NCBI RefSeq assembly: GCF_012427705.1
Contig: NZ_CP048602.1
Location: forward strand, 620,001-684,000
Reading direction: 5' to 3'
Source: Vreelandella piezotolerans
GTDB taxonomy: Bacteria; Pseudomonadota; Gammaproteobacteria; Pseudomonadales; Halomonadaceae
DNA: 64,000 nucleotides
The notes under the pieces are model-generated. The model was not told the DNA's origin. It did not search any database and was given only the letters and a program-made list of their open reading frames with translations. Shown here piece after piece: positions 37,190-46,482 of this stretch. The number at the start of each line of letters is the position of its first letter. The stretch's first letter is position 1. A program made the position numbers and the translations under genes.

Positions 37190-38956
37190 ATGAAACACTC
37201 CCCCGCGTACCGCCTAGCGGCCACCGTGTTGCACGGTTTCGATGAGTACCGTGCCCGCTTCAAGCAGATCACTTCCGATGCCAGCCGCCGCTTTCGCGAC
37301 GCCGCCTGGCGAGAGGCGCAGCAAGCCTCCGCGGCGCGCATTAATCTTTACGGTGAAAAAGTGGGCGATACGCTCGGTCGATTGCAGCGCACCTTTGCCC
37401 AGGAGGTGCTGGCCCACTGCGAAACCTGGCAGGAAGCACGCGGACACTACGCCCAGTTGATCAGCCAGCGGTTGGATTACGAGCTGGCGGAAACCTTCTT
37501 CAATTCGCTGTTCTGTTCGGTGTTTCAGCATCGCCATATCCGCAATGACTGGATGTTCGTCTACAGCTCCCGGGAGGATGCCGCGCACCGCTCAGGCATC
37601 GAGCTGTGCCGTCGGTATGACGTCAAAGGTGACTGGGCAGGGGCGCTCGCTTGGGCGCTGAGCGAAGCTCCTTTCGAGTCCCCCTTTGCCGACGTCGAGC
37701 GCGACAGCCAGCTCGGCGCTGGATTGCTGGAAGCTCAGCTCCCTGCTGCAATTTGGCAGGCAGACGATGCCCAGGTAGAACTACTCAACAGCGTGTTTTA
37801 CCGCAACAAAGGGGCGTATCTGGTGGGGCGACTTCTAGGTGGCGGCGAGCAGGTCCCCTTGGTGCTGCCCGTTCTACATGGGGAAGGGTTTGGCGAGCAG
37901 CAGGGGGGCGACCCCTGCCTGCACTTGGATACGGTCCTCACCGAAACCGATGAAGTGTCGATCATCTTCTCGTTCACTCGCGCCTATTTCCAGGTAGACG
38001 TGCCGGTGCCGGGAGAGTTCGTCGCCTATCTAAAACAGCTCATGCCCCACAAGCCCGAGGGCGAGCTGTACGCCGCCATTGGCTTTTTCAAACACGGCAA
38101 AACCGAATTTTTCCGCGCGCTGAACCAGCAGGTGGCCAAGCGCGAAGAGCGCTTCATGATCGCGCCGGGGGTGCGGGGCATGGTGATGGCGGTATTCGTG
38201 CTGCCGAGCTTTCGCACCGTGTTCAAGATCATCAAGGATGAGTTCGACCCTGCCAAAGAGGTCACCCACGCCATCGTGCGGGAGAAGTACCGGCTGGTAA
38301 AACGCCACGACCGGGTGGGGCGCATGGCCGACACCCAGGAGTTCTCCAACTTTATCGTCCGCCAGGACCACTTCGAGCCGGAGTGTTTGGCCCATCTACT
38401 TGAGGTTGCGCCCTCCACGGTGTCGCTGAAAGAGGACAAGGTGATCATCAAGCACTGCTACACCGAGCGAATGATGACGCCGCTGAATATCTACCTGGAG
38501 CAGTGCAGCGCCGATGAGCGAGTGATGGTGCTAAAAGATTACGGCAACGCCATCAAACAGATGGCAGCAGCGAATATTTTTCCTGGCGATATGCTGCTGA
38601 AGAATTTTGGCGTCACTCGCCACGGACGGGTGATTTTCTACGACTACGACGAGGTGAGCTATCTCACCGAGTGCCGCTTCCGCCATATTCCCAAATCCCA
38701 GGGGGTCGACAGTTACATGGATGGCGGTACCAGCCTTTCCATTGGCCCCAACGATATCTTCCCCGAAGAGTTTGGCCCGTTCATGTTTGCCAACCCGGAA
38801 CTGCGCGCACTATTCATGGAGCAGCATCCGGAGCTGTTCGACCCGGACTACTGGCTGACACTACAGCGGGCGATTCTGGAGGGGCGGGTGATCGACGTGT
38901 ACCCGTATCGCAACAAGCAGCGGTTCGCGGGCACCGTGGGGCAACTGGTACATTAG
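37190..38956 (+). CDS. aceK: Isocitrate dehydrogenase kinase/phosphatase
   Basis: A 588-residue bifunctional enzyme that phosphorylates and dephosphorylates isocitrate dehydrogenase, switching carbon between the TCA cycle and the glyoxylate shunt. The N-terminal regulatory half (FFNSLFCSVFQHRHIRNDW) and the kinase-like half (APGVRGMVMAVFVLPSF, the nucleotide region, and FYDYDEV as the metal-binding segment) are complete. The start is the ATG at 37190 or an adjoining GTG. aceB and aceA are not next to it, unlike in E. coli. The next gene, 32 bp downstream, is a sirtuin. Confidence 0.96.
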   Translation: MKHSPAYRLAATVLHGFDEYRARFKQITSDASRRFRDAAWREAQQASAARINLYGEKVGDTLGRLQRTFAQEVLAHCETWQEARGHYAQLISQRLDYELAETFFNSLFCSVFQHRHIRNDWMFVYSSREDAAHRSGIELCRRYDVKGDWAGALAWALSEAPFESPFADVERDSQLGAGLLEAQLPAAIWQADDAQVELLNSVFYRNKGAYLVGRLLGGGEQVPLVLPVLHGEGFGEQQGGDPCLHLDTVLTETDEVSIIFSFTRAYFQVDVPVPGEFVAYLKQLMPHKPEGELYAAIGFFKHGKTEFFRALNQQVAKREERFMIAPGVRGMVMAVFVLPSFRTVFKIIKDEFDPAKEVTHAIVREKYRLVKRHDRVGRMADTQEFSNFIVRQDHFEPECLAHLLEVAPSTVSLKEDKVIIKHCYTERMMTPLNIYLEQCSADERVMVLKDYGNAIKQMAAANIFPGDMLLKNFGVTRHGRVIFYDYDEVSYLTECRFRHIPKSQGVDSYMDGGTSLSIGPNDIFPEEFGPFMFANPELRALFMEQHPELFDPDYWLTLQRAILEGRVIDVYPYRNKQRFAGTVGQLVH

Positions 38957-38988
38957 GCGTTTACTGGACGACGTAAGCCGAGGACAGC

Positions 38989-39702
38989 ATGACTTCAGCC
39001 CCGCACTTGGTGGTATTTACCGGCTCGGGAATCAGCGCGGAGAGCGGCATCAAAACCTTCCGCGCCAGCGATGGCCTCTGGGAGGATCACCCAGTGGAGG
39101 AGGTCGCCACGCCGCAAGGGTGGCGGCAAGACCCAGAGCGGGTGTTGGCGTTCTATAACCAGCGTCGGGAGCAGATTCGCCGTGCAAAGCCCAACGCTGC
39201 CCATAAAGCGCTGGCGGCGCTGGAGCAGGAGGGCTTCAAGGTCAGCGTGATTACTCAGAACATCGACGACCTGCACGAGCGGGCAGGCTCCCGTCACGTG
39301 CTGCACCTGCACGGCGAGATTTCAAAGGCCCGCTCATCGGTGGATGCGCGGCTGCGCTACCCGCTGTCAAAGGGCGGAATTGCCCTGGGCGATGTGTGCG
39401 ATAAGGGCAGCCAGCTGCGCCCAGACGTGGTGTGGTTTGGCGAAGCGGTACCGCTGTTCGAAGAGGCCTGCGAGCTGGTGAGCCAAGCGGACTTTCTGCT
39501 GGTGGTGGGTACCTCGTTGGCAGTGATGCCCGCCGCATCGCTGCTCACCTATATCGATTATGACACCCCCTGTGCGCTGGTAGACCCCGACGCCGATGAG
39601 CTAAGCCCACCCGGCGTGCTGGCGATCAATACCACGGCGGGGGAAGGCGTGCCGGCGCTGGTTAACCAGTGGCGTAAGCAGGGGAATTTGATACTGCCTT
39701 GA
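38989..39702 (+). CDS. NAD-dependent protein deacylase (sirtuin), lacking the zinc-binding cysteines
   Basis: A 237-residue Sir2 enzyme. The NAD-binding motifs GSGISAESGI and TQNIDDLHERAG and the catalytic H108 (LHLHGE) are present. Y56 and R59 (YNQR) correspond to the Tyr-Arg pair that favours succinyl and other acidic acyl groups in CobB/SIRT5-type enzymes. The usual two CxxC zinc pairs are missing; only one Cys (GDVCDKGSQLRP) remains. It follows aceK by 32 bp with GAGGAC before the ATG; both may act on central carbon enzymes, which is inference. Confidence 0.92.
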   Translation: MTSAPHLVVFTGSGISAESGIKTFRASDGLWEDHPVEEVATPQGWRQDPERVLAFYNQRREQIRRAKPNAAHKALAALEQEGFKVSVITQNIDDLHERAGSRHVLHLHGEISKARSSVDARLRYPLSKGGIALGDVCDKGSQLRPDVVWFGEAVPLFEEACELVSQADFLLVVGTSLAVMPAASLLTYIDYDTPCALVDPDADELSPPGVLAINTTAGEGVPALVNQWRKQGNLILP

Positions 39703-39757
39703 TCGGCAGGATCGCTCTCCACGTCCTCACCTGACCTGTTCATGACGTTGGATGACG

Positions 39758-41026
39758 CTATTCTAAAAACCACGCTTTCATCACCCCGGTAATCTGGGTG
39801 AGCTCGGCATCTGTTGCGATATAGGCGGGCATGGTGTAAAGCCAGCGGCCAATGGGGCGCAGCCACACGCCCCGCGCTCGGGCAAATGCGGCAACGCCTT
39901 TCAGCGCTTCGCTGCTGTGGGCTTCGATCACCGCCGTTGCGCCCAACACGCGCACGTCCGCGACGGCCGGATGTGCGCGCAGCGCTACGTCTTCTAATAG
40001 CTCGCGCTGTAACGTTTGGCTGAGCGCGGCAATTTTCTCCAGGTAATGCTCCTCCTCGAACACCTTCAGGCTCTCCAGCGCCACGCGGCAGGCCAGGGGG
40101 TTGCCCATAAAGGTGGGGCCGTGCATGAACGCGTGGTGCTCGCTGTCGCCAATGAACGCCCCGTGAACCCGGTCGGTGGCCAGCGTGGCCGCATGGCCCA
40201 AGTAGCCGCCGGTCAGCCCTTTGGAGAGCACCATGATATCTGGCGTGACGCCCGCGTGGTCGGCGGCAAACAGCTTGCCGGTGCGGCCAAAGCCGGTAGC
40301 GACTTCGTCGAAAATCAGCAGCACGCCAAACTCATCGCACAGCGCCCGTGCGCCGCGCAGGTAGTCCGGCGAGGTCATGTTCAGCCCGCCCGCCGCTTGC
40401 AGCAGCGGCTCCATCAGGAGTGCAGCAATCTCATGGTGGTGGCGCGCTAGCACCGCCCGCAGCCCGGCGAGGTCCCGCTCTACCTGCTCTGGCGTCGCGT
40501 CGAAGGGGGCCGTGGGGGCTGGGGCGAAGTGGTGCTGGGGCAGCAGGCTGGCGAACAGACCATGCATGCCCTCTTCGGGATCGCACACCGCCATGCAGCC
40601 GGTGGTGTCACCGTGATACGCCTTCATCAGCGAGAGCATTTTGCGCTTGCCGGGGAGGCCCGAGAGCACTTGGTACTGCAGCGCCATCTTCATGGCGACT
40701 TCCATGCCCACCGAGCCGCTATCGGAGAAGAACACATGATTCAGCCCCGGCGGGGTAATGCGCACCAGCGCCCGCGCCAGCTGGTCGGCGGGGTCGTGGG
40801 TGAGGCCACCCAGCATCACATGGCAAAGCTCCCCCGCCTGCTCGCGAATGGCGGCGACGAGGCGCGGATGGCCGTAGCCGTGAATCATGCACCACCAGGA
40901 GCAGGTGGCATCCAGCAGGCGCTCACCGCTGTCTAGCGTAAAGTAGCTGCCGCTGCCGCCCACCACCTTGGGCGCAGGCGTTTGGGTCTTGAGGTGGGCG
41001 TAGGGGTGCCAAACGGGAGAGTTCAT
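39758..41026 (-). CDS. bioA: Adenosylmethionine-8-amino-7-oxononanoate aminotransferase
   Basis: PLP-dependent class III aminotransferase, 422 residues, that makes 7,8-diaminopelargonate from KAPA with SAM as amino donor. The PLP lysine is in VLSKGLTGGYL, with the preceding IFDEVATGFGRTG motif and the substrate-binding TCSWWCMIHGYGHP. It is the last gene of the bio operon and overlaps bioD by 4 bp (ATGA). Confidence 0.96.
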   Translation of the reverse strand: MNSPVWHPYAHLKTQTPAPKVVGGSGSYFTLDSGERLLDATCSWWCMIHGYGHPRLVAAIREQAGELCHVMLGGLTHDPADQLARALVRITPPGLNHVFFSDSGSVGMEVAMKMALQYQVLSGLPGKRKMLSLMKAYHGDTTGCMAVCDPEEGMHGLFASLLPQHHFAPAPTAPFDATPEQVERDLAGLRAVLARHHHEIAALLMEPLLQAAGGLNMTSPDYLRGARALCDEFGVLLIFDEVATGFGRTGKLFAADHAGVTPDIMVLSKGLTGGYLGHAATLATDRVHGAFIGDSEHHAFMHGPTFMGNPLACRVALESLKVFEEEHYLEKIAALSQTLQRELLEDVALRAHPAVADVRVLGATAVIEAHSSEALKGVAAFARARGVWLRPIGRWLYTMPAYIATDAELTQITGVMKAWFLE

Positions 41027-41745
41027 AGCGTTGCTTCCTGGGTGGCAAAAGGGAGCAACGCATCAAGGAAGATAAAGCGCTGCGCGGTGGAGGCATCGGC
41101 GTGTGCCAAATGAGGAATGAGCCCTAGGCAGGGAGCAGGTAAGGCGCGCTTCAGCAGCGCCACATTGGCCGTGAAGCGTGCGCTATCGCTGGCAAAGGCA
41201 GGATCTACCACGCTGCCCACCCAGCCCGCCAGCGTCAAGCCATCGGCAGCGATGGCCTCGGCAGTGAGCCGAGCATGGTTGAGGCAGCCCAGTTTTAGCC
41301 CGACCACCAGGATCACCGGCAGCCCGAGCGCGCAAGGCAGGTCGGAAAAGTCGTCTGCATCATTCAGCGGCACCCGCCAGCCGCCTGCGCCTTCGATTAG
41401 CGTCAGATCCCGTGGCGTGCCGGTTAACGTGTCGCTGAGCGCCTGAGTAACGCTTGCCACGTTAAGCACCGCACCTGCTTCCAGGGCGGCGAGATGCGGT
41501 GCAATGGCGGGAGCAAAGGTCCAGGGGTTGATCGTTGGGTAATCCACTGGCGGGAAGCTTTGCGCCTGTAGCGCCAGGGCATCGCGGTTGCGCAGGCCGT
41601 TGGGCGTGGCCTCGCTACCTGAGGCAATGGGCTTCAACCCTAGCGTGGTGAGCTGGCGCTGGCGGGCGGCGCACAGCAGCGCGCTGGTGGCCAGGGTCTT
41701 GCCCGCATCGGTGTCGGTACCAGTAACGAAATAAGTGTTGTTCAT
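41023..41745 (-). CDS. bioD: Dethiobiotin synthetase
   Basis: ATP-dependent carboxylase-type ligase, 240 residues, that closes the ureido ring. The P-loop is GTDTDAGKTL and the IEGAGGWRVPL motif is typical. It overlaps bioC and bioA by 4 bp each, so all are translationally coupled. Confidence 0.95.
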   Translation of the reverse strand: MNNTYFVTGTDTDAGKTLATSALLCAARQRQLTTLGLKPIASGSEATPNGLRNRDALALQAQSFPPVDYPTINPWTFAPAIAPHLAALEAGAVLNVASVTQALSDTLTGTPRDLTLIEGAGGWRVPLNDADDFSDLPCALGLPVILVVGLKLGCLNHARLTAEAIAADGLTLAGWVGSVVDPAFASDSARFTANVALLKRALPAPCLGLIPHLAHADASTAQRFIFLDALLPFATQEATL

Positions 41746-42527
41746 CTCGCGCTTTCCAGTCGTAGCGTCAGGCAGTGGTAGCTCACCGGCAGCCCCTGCG
41801 GTGTGCGCAGCGATTCATAGCGAGCCTGGGCATTAATGAGCGCTTGGCGGGTCAGTCGAGCGTTGGGTCTGGCTACTTGGGCGCCTACGCCTTTGATGGA
41901 GGCCATGACGGCGTTCATATCGGAATAGAAAAACCGCCGCTGCGCACGGGTATGCTGGATGAGGCGCAGGCCGCTTTGCTGAATCGCCCGCTGTACGGTG
42001 CTGGCATCCGGTGTTTGCAGCAGCGCCTCGGGCCGCTGCCAAGCGGTGGCGACTTCGCTCAGCGTGCCGGGCAGCAGGGTGGTGATGCGCGCCTGCCCAC
42101 CCGGGGCGAGCACCCGGGCGAGCTCCTGCATCACTGCGCCGATATCCGGACACCACTGAATCGCCAGGTTCGAGAACACGAGATCCACGCTGGCATCGCT
42201 GAGCGGTAGCGCGGCGGCATCTCCCTGCTCCCAGCGTATGGCATCGCCATACTGCGCCTGTGCCTGGGCGAGCATACCGGGCGCTAGATCGAGCCCGGTG
42301 ATGGCAGCATCGGGATAGTGTTCCGCTAGCCGCTGGGTCCAGTAGCCGGTGCCGCAGCCCAGGTCGAGCACGTGATGAGACCTCTCGGGCAGCGTTTGCC
42401 AAAGCGCCTCGCCGATATCGCGCTGGGCGCTGGCGAGGGTGTCATAGCGTGGTGCCGCTCGGGAAAAGGCCCGAGCCACACGCTCCTGCCAGTGGGTGAG
42501 TGGAAGCGGGGTAGCCGGTGAGTTCAT
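41742..42527 (-). CDS. bioC: Malonyl-ACP O-methyltransferase
   Basis: SAM-dependent methyltransferase, 261 residues, that masks malonyl-ACP as a methyl ester to start pimelate synthesis. Motif I is VLDLGCGTGYWT, followed by ITGLDLAPGML and the SNLAIQWC motif characteristic of BioC. It overlaps bioH upstream and bioD downstream by 4 bp. Confidence 0.95.
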   Translation of the reverse strand: MNSPATPLPLTHWQERVARAFSRAAPRYDTLASAQRDIGEALWQTLPERSHHVLDLGCGTGYWTQRLAEHYPDAAITGLDLAPGMLAQAQAQYGDAIRWEQGDAAALPLSDASVDLVFSNLAIQWCPDIGAVMQELARVLAPGGQARITTLLPGTLSEVATAWQRPEALLQTPDASTVQRAIQQSGLRLIQHTRAQRRFFYSDMNAVMASIKGVGAQVARPNARLTRQALINAQARYESLRTPQGLPVSYHCLTLRLESAR

Positions 42528-43237
42528 CGCGGCTCCTGGAGGATGGCCTGCTCGGCCAGCCGTGCCGCCAGTGGGGCGGGCTGGGAGAGCATGGGGCAGT
42601 GTCCTGCGGCTTCCAGCCGTAGCGCTTGCTGGCGAGAGCGGCCGGGTAGCAGCGGGTCATGGGCTCCCGCCAATCGGCGGATAGGGCAGGGAGGGTGCGC
42701 GAGCAGTGCTCGGTTATCCAGCGTCTCGAGCCACATGAGCCCTTGCGCGAGCGTGTCGGTATCGGCGTGGGGAGTCTCGCCTAACCGTGCGCGTAGCTGG
42801 CGGTGGGCCTCGCGGGCGTTGGGCTCGCCTTGGGCCTGCCAGCGTAGAAAGTGCCGCCACGTGGCAACCGGATCACGATGGAAGGCGCGCTGAAAGCTGG
42901 CCAGCTCCTCATACGTCACACCGCCATCCTCCCCGTCACTGCAAAAACGGCTGCCTGCACCCAGTAGCAGCAGGGCCTGGGGCGGCGGCAAGTGATCGAG
43001 CAGCGCTGTGGCCAGCAACCCTCCCAGCGACCAGCCTACCCAGACGGCATCGCTGGGTAGCTCGGGGGCCATCCGTTCGGCCAGGGCGGCGATGCTCATC
43101 GGCGTGGACAGCGCTGGAGACTCACCGTAGCCGGGCCACTCCACTGGGGTGGGTTCGATGGTAGGGTGCCAGTGCGCCGCCAGCGTCTGCCAAATGCGGT
43201 AATCAACGCCCCAGCCTGACAGCAGGATGAGCTTCAT
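42524..43237 (-). CDS. bioH: Pimeloyl-ACP methyl ester carboxylesterase
   Basis: Alpha/beta hydrolase, 237 residues, that removes the methyl group from pimeloyl-ACP methyl ester. The nucleophile is S70 in GWSLGG; the acid is in GAHDPLLP and the histidine in GHCPML near the C-terminus. Located inside the operon between bioF and bioC, as in Pseudomonas, rather than unlinked as in E. coli. Confidence 0.92.
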   Translation of the reverse strand: MKLILLSGWGVDYRIWQTLAAHWHPTIEPTPVEWPGYGESPALSTPMSIAALAERMAPELPSDAVWVGWSLGGLLATALLDHLPPPQALLLLGAGSRFCSDGEDGGVTYEELASFQRAFHRDPVATWRHFLRWQAQGEPNAREAHRQLRARLGETPHADTDTLAQGLMWLETLDNRALLAHPPCPIRRLAGAHDPLLPGRSRQQALRLEAAGHCPMLSQPAPLAARLAEQAILQEPR

Positions 43238-44379
43238 TGTTGCTTCTCCCGCAGGCAGGCAGCAGCAACCTCCAAGAGCCTGTCGATATCGCTTTGGGTG
43301 TGGCGAGCGCTCAGGGTGATGCGCAGCCGCGACTCGCCGTTGGGCACTGTGGGCGGTCGAATCGCCCCTACCTGGATATCGTGCTGGTCGAACGTGGACG
43401 CCCAGGCCAGGGTACGCTGTTCGCTCCCCAGTAGCAGCGGCTGGATGTGCGTTTGGGAGTGGCCGAGTGGCAGCCCTAAGGCGGCCGCCTGCTGGCGAAA
43501 GTAGTGTATGTGGCGAGTGAGCCGCTGGCGGTGCTCGGGCTCCCGCTGCACGATGGTGAGTGCTTCTAACGTGGCGGCAGCAATCGCGGGCGGCTGGGCG
43601 GTGGTATACACGTAGCTGCGGGAAAACTGAATCAGGTGTTCGATCAACGCGGCGTCACCCGCCACAAATGCGCCTGCGGTGCCTAGTGCCTTGCCCAGGG
43701 TGCCGACCAAGATCGGCACGGCGTGGCTATCAAAACCTTCTACGCAGCCCGCGCCGTGTTCACCCAGTACACCGAGACCATGGGCGTCGTCGATCATCAG
43801 CCAGGCGTCGTGCTGCTGGCTGAGGTGGGCGAGCTGCTCGATGTCGGCGATATCGCCATCCATGCTGAACACGCCGTCGCTGACCACCAGCTTATGGGTG
43901 GCCGTGCTGCGCTCGAGCAGGCGCTGTAGATCGTGACCATCGCGGTGGTGATAGCGCCGGGAGCGTGCGCCGCTCAGCGCGGCCCCGTCGAGTAGCGAGG
44001 CGTGATTGAGACGGTCCTGAAATACCGCGGTGTTCGAATCCGCTAGCGCCTGCAGTACGCCCAGGTTCGCCATATAACCCGTGGAGAACAGCAGCGCCCG
44101 CTCGCGCCCGGTCCACTCGGCCAGCGCCTCTTCCAACGCATCGTGAATGCCCAGGTGCCCGCTGACCAAGTGCGACGCCCCGGCCCCGGCGCCAAAGCGT
44201 TTCGCGCCTTCCGCCTGAGCCGCCTGTACGCGTGGGTCTTGGGCAAGGCCTAGATAGTCGTTGCCTGAAAAGTCGAGTGCCCCATGGGCAGAAACCCGGC
44301 GGCTGCGCCAGCGCTGCTGACGCTCGCGCTCGTGGCGGGCTGCCGCCAAGCGCTGGTGCCACACCTCAGACACTGGCAT
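43234..44379 (-). CDS. bioF: 8-amino-7-oxononanoate synthase
   Basis: PLP enzyme, 381 residues, that condenses pimeloyl-ACP with alanine. Signature parts: [12 protein letters not shown], the [13 protein letters not shown] aspartate motif and the PLP lysine in GTLGKALG. The ATG at 44379 ([11 protein letters not shown]) lies inside the bioB 3' end (14-bp overlap); the frame is open 12 codons further upstream but without family sequence. Confidence 0.95.
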   Translation of the reverse strand: MPVSEVWHQRLAAARHERERQQRWRSRRVSAHGALDFSGNDYLGLAQDPRVQAAQAEGAKRFGAGAGASHLVSGHLGIHDALEEALAEWTGRERALLFSTGYMANLGVLQALADSNTAVFQDRLNHASLLDGAALSGARSRRYHHRDGHDLQRLLERSTATHKLVVSDGVFSMDGDIADIEQLAHLSQQHDAWLMIDDAHGLGVLGEHGAGCVEGFDSHAVPILVGTLGKALGTAGAFVAGDAALIEHLIQFSRSYVYTTAQPPAIAAATLEALTIVQREPEHRQRLTRHIHYFRQQAAALGLPLGHSQTHIQPLLLGSEQRTLAWASTFDQHDIQVGAIRPPTVPNGESRLRITLSARHTQSDIDRLLEVAAACLREKQQ

Positions 44380-45454
44380 CCACCGCCAGCGCCGCAGCGC
44401 GCTCGGCCTGTGCATTACGCTGCGCCTGTTGGGCCAGCCGCTCGGAATGCTGCGTGTCGTCTTCGCAGGTGTCGCGGCGCTCGGGGTGCAGGCCTAGTTT
44501 GGCAAACAGCGCGCGGTCGCGCTCTGCTTGAGGGTTGCCGGTGGTCAGCAGCTTGTCGCCGTAAAAAATGGAGTTGGCACCGGCTAGGAAAGCGAGCGCC
44601 TGGGTGGATTCGCTCATTTGCTCGCGACCCGCCGAGAGGCGTACATGGCTTTGGGGCATCATGATACGGGCCACGGCGATGGCGCGGATGAACGCCAGCG
44701 GGTCTAAATCCTCGACGTTTTCCAGCGGTGTCCCCGGTACTTTGACCAGCATGTTGATAGGCACCGATTCAGGATGCGGCGAGAGCTTGGCCAACTGCTG
44801 CAGCAATGCGCTGCGATCCTGTGCGCCCTCACCCATGCCTAAAATGCCGCCGGAACACACTTTCATACCGGCGTCGCGCACGGTGGCCAGGGTCTCCAGG
44901 CGGTCGCTGTAGGTGCGGGTAGTGATGATTTCGCCGTAGAAGTCGGGGGAGGTATCGAGGTTGTGGTTGTAGTAGTCGAGCCCGGCAGCGGCCAGCCGCG
45001 TGGCCTGCTCGCCGTCGACCATGCCCAGCGTCATGCAGGTCTCGAGCCCTAGCGCCTTTACCTGGCGCACCATCTCTTCCACCGCCACTAAATCTTTATC
45101 CCGTGGGCTACGCCATGCGGCCCCCATGCAAAAGCGGCTGGCGCCTGCTTCTTTAGCTGCTTTGGCCTGCGCCACCACCTTCTCGATTTCCAGCAGCTTC
45201 TCTTTTTCTAACTGGGTGTTGTAGTGACCCGATTGGGGACAGTACTTGCAGTCCTCCGGGCAAGCCCCGGTTTTGATCGACAGCAGGGTAGACACCTGCA
45301 CCGCGTTGGCGTCGAAATGCGCCCGATGTACCTGCTGGGCGCGAAACAGCAGGTCGTTAAAGGGCAGCGCAAACAGCGCGTTGATCTCGTCAAGCGTCCA
45401 GTCGTAGCGCGGCGCGGCATCCGCCGCGTGAGAAGAAGTCGAGGTGGCGGTCAC
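44366..45454 (-). CDS. bioB: Biotin synthase
   Basis: Radical SAM enzyme, 362 residues, that inserts sulfur into dethiobiotin. The [4Fe-4S] cysteines are C65, C69 and C72 (CPEDCKYC); [19 protein letters not shown] and RLSAGREQM are the usual later motifs. It starts with a GTG at 45454 and is the first gene of bioBFHCDA. A candidate BirA-type operator begins two bases upstream of the start, so the leader must be short. Confidence 0.96.
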   Translation of the reverse strand: MTATSTSSHAADAAPRYDWTLDEINALFALPFNDLLFRAQQVHRAHFDANAVQVSTLLSIKTGACPEDCKYCPQSGHYNTQLEKEKLLEIEKVVAQAKAAKEAGASRFCMGAAWRSPRDKDLVAVEEMVRQVKALGLETCMTLGMVDGEQATRLAAAGLDYYNHNLDTSPDFYGEIITTRTYSDRLETLATVRDAGMKVCSGGILGMGEGAQDRSALLQQLAKLSPHPESVPINMLVKVPGTPLENVEDLDPLAFIRAIAVARIMMPQSHVRLSAGREQMSESTQALAFLAGANSIFYGDKLLTTGNPQAERDRALFAKLGLHPERRDTCEDDTQHSERLAQQAQRNAQAERAAALAVDASV

Positions 45455-45455
45455 G

Positions 45456-45541
45456 GGTAAACCTATATTCTTTTGAAAGTTGACAGGACTCTAGCGGGGC
45501 TGTGCCGAAGGTGTCAACTTTTTGAAGAGAGTTGGTTTACC
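45456..45541. promoter_or_regulatory. Mirrored pair of BirA-type operators before bioB
   Basis: Two 30-bp elements in inverted orientation. Element one has GGTAAAC (45456-45462), 16 bp, then GTTGACA (45479-45485); element two has TGTCAAC (45512-45518), 16 bp, then GTTTACC (45535-45541). This half-site type and spacing fit the known BirA operator (TTGTAAACC, 14-15 bp, GGTTTACAA). The two elements match at 23 of 30 positions when one is reversed. On the minus strand the element-two half-site also contains TTGACA, a perfect -35 hexamer. Confidence 0.55.
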
Positions 45542-45556
45542 ATGAGTGGGGATAAG

Positions 45557-45611
45557 AAAGGCTAAAATATGCTAGCCTTTTGAAAGTAATAAATGGCTAG
45601 TGCGTAGGCTA
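45557..45611 (+). promoter_or_regulatory. Cluster of GGCTA motifs before the mntA-hepT pair
   Basis: GGCTA occurs at 45560-45564, 45595-45599 and 45607-45611, and as its complement TAGCC at 45573-45577. The first two form a hairpin stem AAAGGCTA/TAGCCTTT ending in TTTT; another inverted pair is CTAGCC (45572-45577) and GGCTAG (45595-45600). It could be an operator for autoregulation or a small terminator isolating the pair. Confidence 0.4.
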
Positions 45612-45623
45612 AGGAGGTCAACG

Positions 45624-45929
45624 ATGCGCTTAAATGATGTTCAGCGTCAGGCCATCGTCAGCGCCGTGAAGTCGTGTTTTGGGCCGCAAGCGAACGTAAA
45701 GCTTTTTGGCTCCCGCACGGATGATCAAGCCAAAGGTGGCGATATTGATCTTCTGATCACAACCGATATCCGCGATGTCAATGACATAGTACGGGCTGAA
45801 ATGCGCTGCCAAGTAAAGCTTCAGCAGCTACTCGGCGAGCAAAAAATCGATATGCTGATTGATTATCCCAACCGCCAGAATTATCCGGCCATTTTTAGCA
45901 TTGCTGAGCGGGCAGGACTTCCATTATGA
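45624..45929 (+). CDS. mntA: MntA-like minimal nucleotidyltransferase antitoxin
   Basis: A 101-residue protein with the minimal nucleotidyltransferase motif: G29-S30, nine residues, then D40-I-D42 (GGDIDLLI). In characterised MntA-HepT systems this enzyme neutralises the HEPN toxin by adding AMP groups to a tyrosine near its active site. AAGGAGG precedes the ATG at 45624. It overlaps the partner gene by 4 bp (ATGA), the classic order for this family. Confidence 0.88.
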   Translation: MRLNDVQRQAIVSAVKSCFGPQANVKLFGSRTDDQAKGGDIDLLITTDIRDVNDIVRAEMRCQVKLQQLLGEQKIDMLIDYPNRQNYPAIFSIAERAGLPL

Positions 45930-46405
45930 CACAGGATATTGCACTACTACGTTTGCAAGAAGCATGGCGTGAGTGCCAACGGCATATGCATTTTATTGAC
46001 TATGCGCTCTCCTCTCTTACACCATGCTTACCGCTGTCGGGGAGTCAATTAGCGGCGCTGGACGATGCGCAGATTCAAAGCTTGGATCAATTCGTACTAA
46101 GATTTGGCAAATTACAAGATGCGATGGGGACTCGGCTGTTCCCCTCGGTGCTGCTTTACCTGCAAGAGCCCTACGAAGATCGCCCAATGCTGGATAAGCT
46201 CCATCGTTTAGAGAAATTGGGCTATTTGGAAGAAAGTGAGCAGTGGCAGTCCCTACGGATGCTTCGCAATCGCTTTGCCCATGAGTATCCAGACGACCCG
46301 GATAAAAATGCAGCGCTATTAATGCTAGCCATTGAATCTGTGCCTAGTTTGGTGGCTATGCTTGAGCGTATTGGTCAAAAGTTGTCGCTGACATTTGAAA
46401 GATAG
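45926..46405 (+). CDS. hepT: HepT-like HEPN ribonuclease toxin
   Basis: A 159-residue helical protein with the HEPN Rx4H motif at R114-H119 (RNRFAH), directly followed by E120-Y121. This gives the Rx4HxY form, in which the tyrosine is the known AMPylation target of MntA. It is a little longer than typical HepT (about 130-145). Membership in the toxin-antitoxin family rests on the motif and the overlapping mntA gene; ribonuclease action is inferred. Confidence 0.85.
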   Translation: MTQDIALLRLQEAWRECQRHMHFIDYALSSLTPCLPLSGSQLAALDDAQIQSLDQFVLRFGKLQDAMGTRLFPSVLLYLQEPYEDRPMLDKLHRLEKLGYLEESEQWQSLRMLRNRFAHEYPDDPDKNAALLMLAIESVPSLVAMLERIGQKLSLTFER

Positions 46406-46482
46406 CTGCCGGAATAGCATCTGGCTGTTCAACCCCACGCTGCTTTATACTCTGCGCCCTTTGATGACACACTGGAGCGCAG

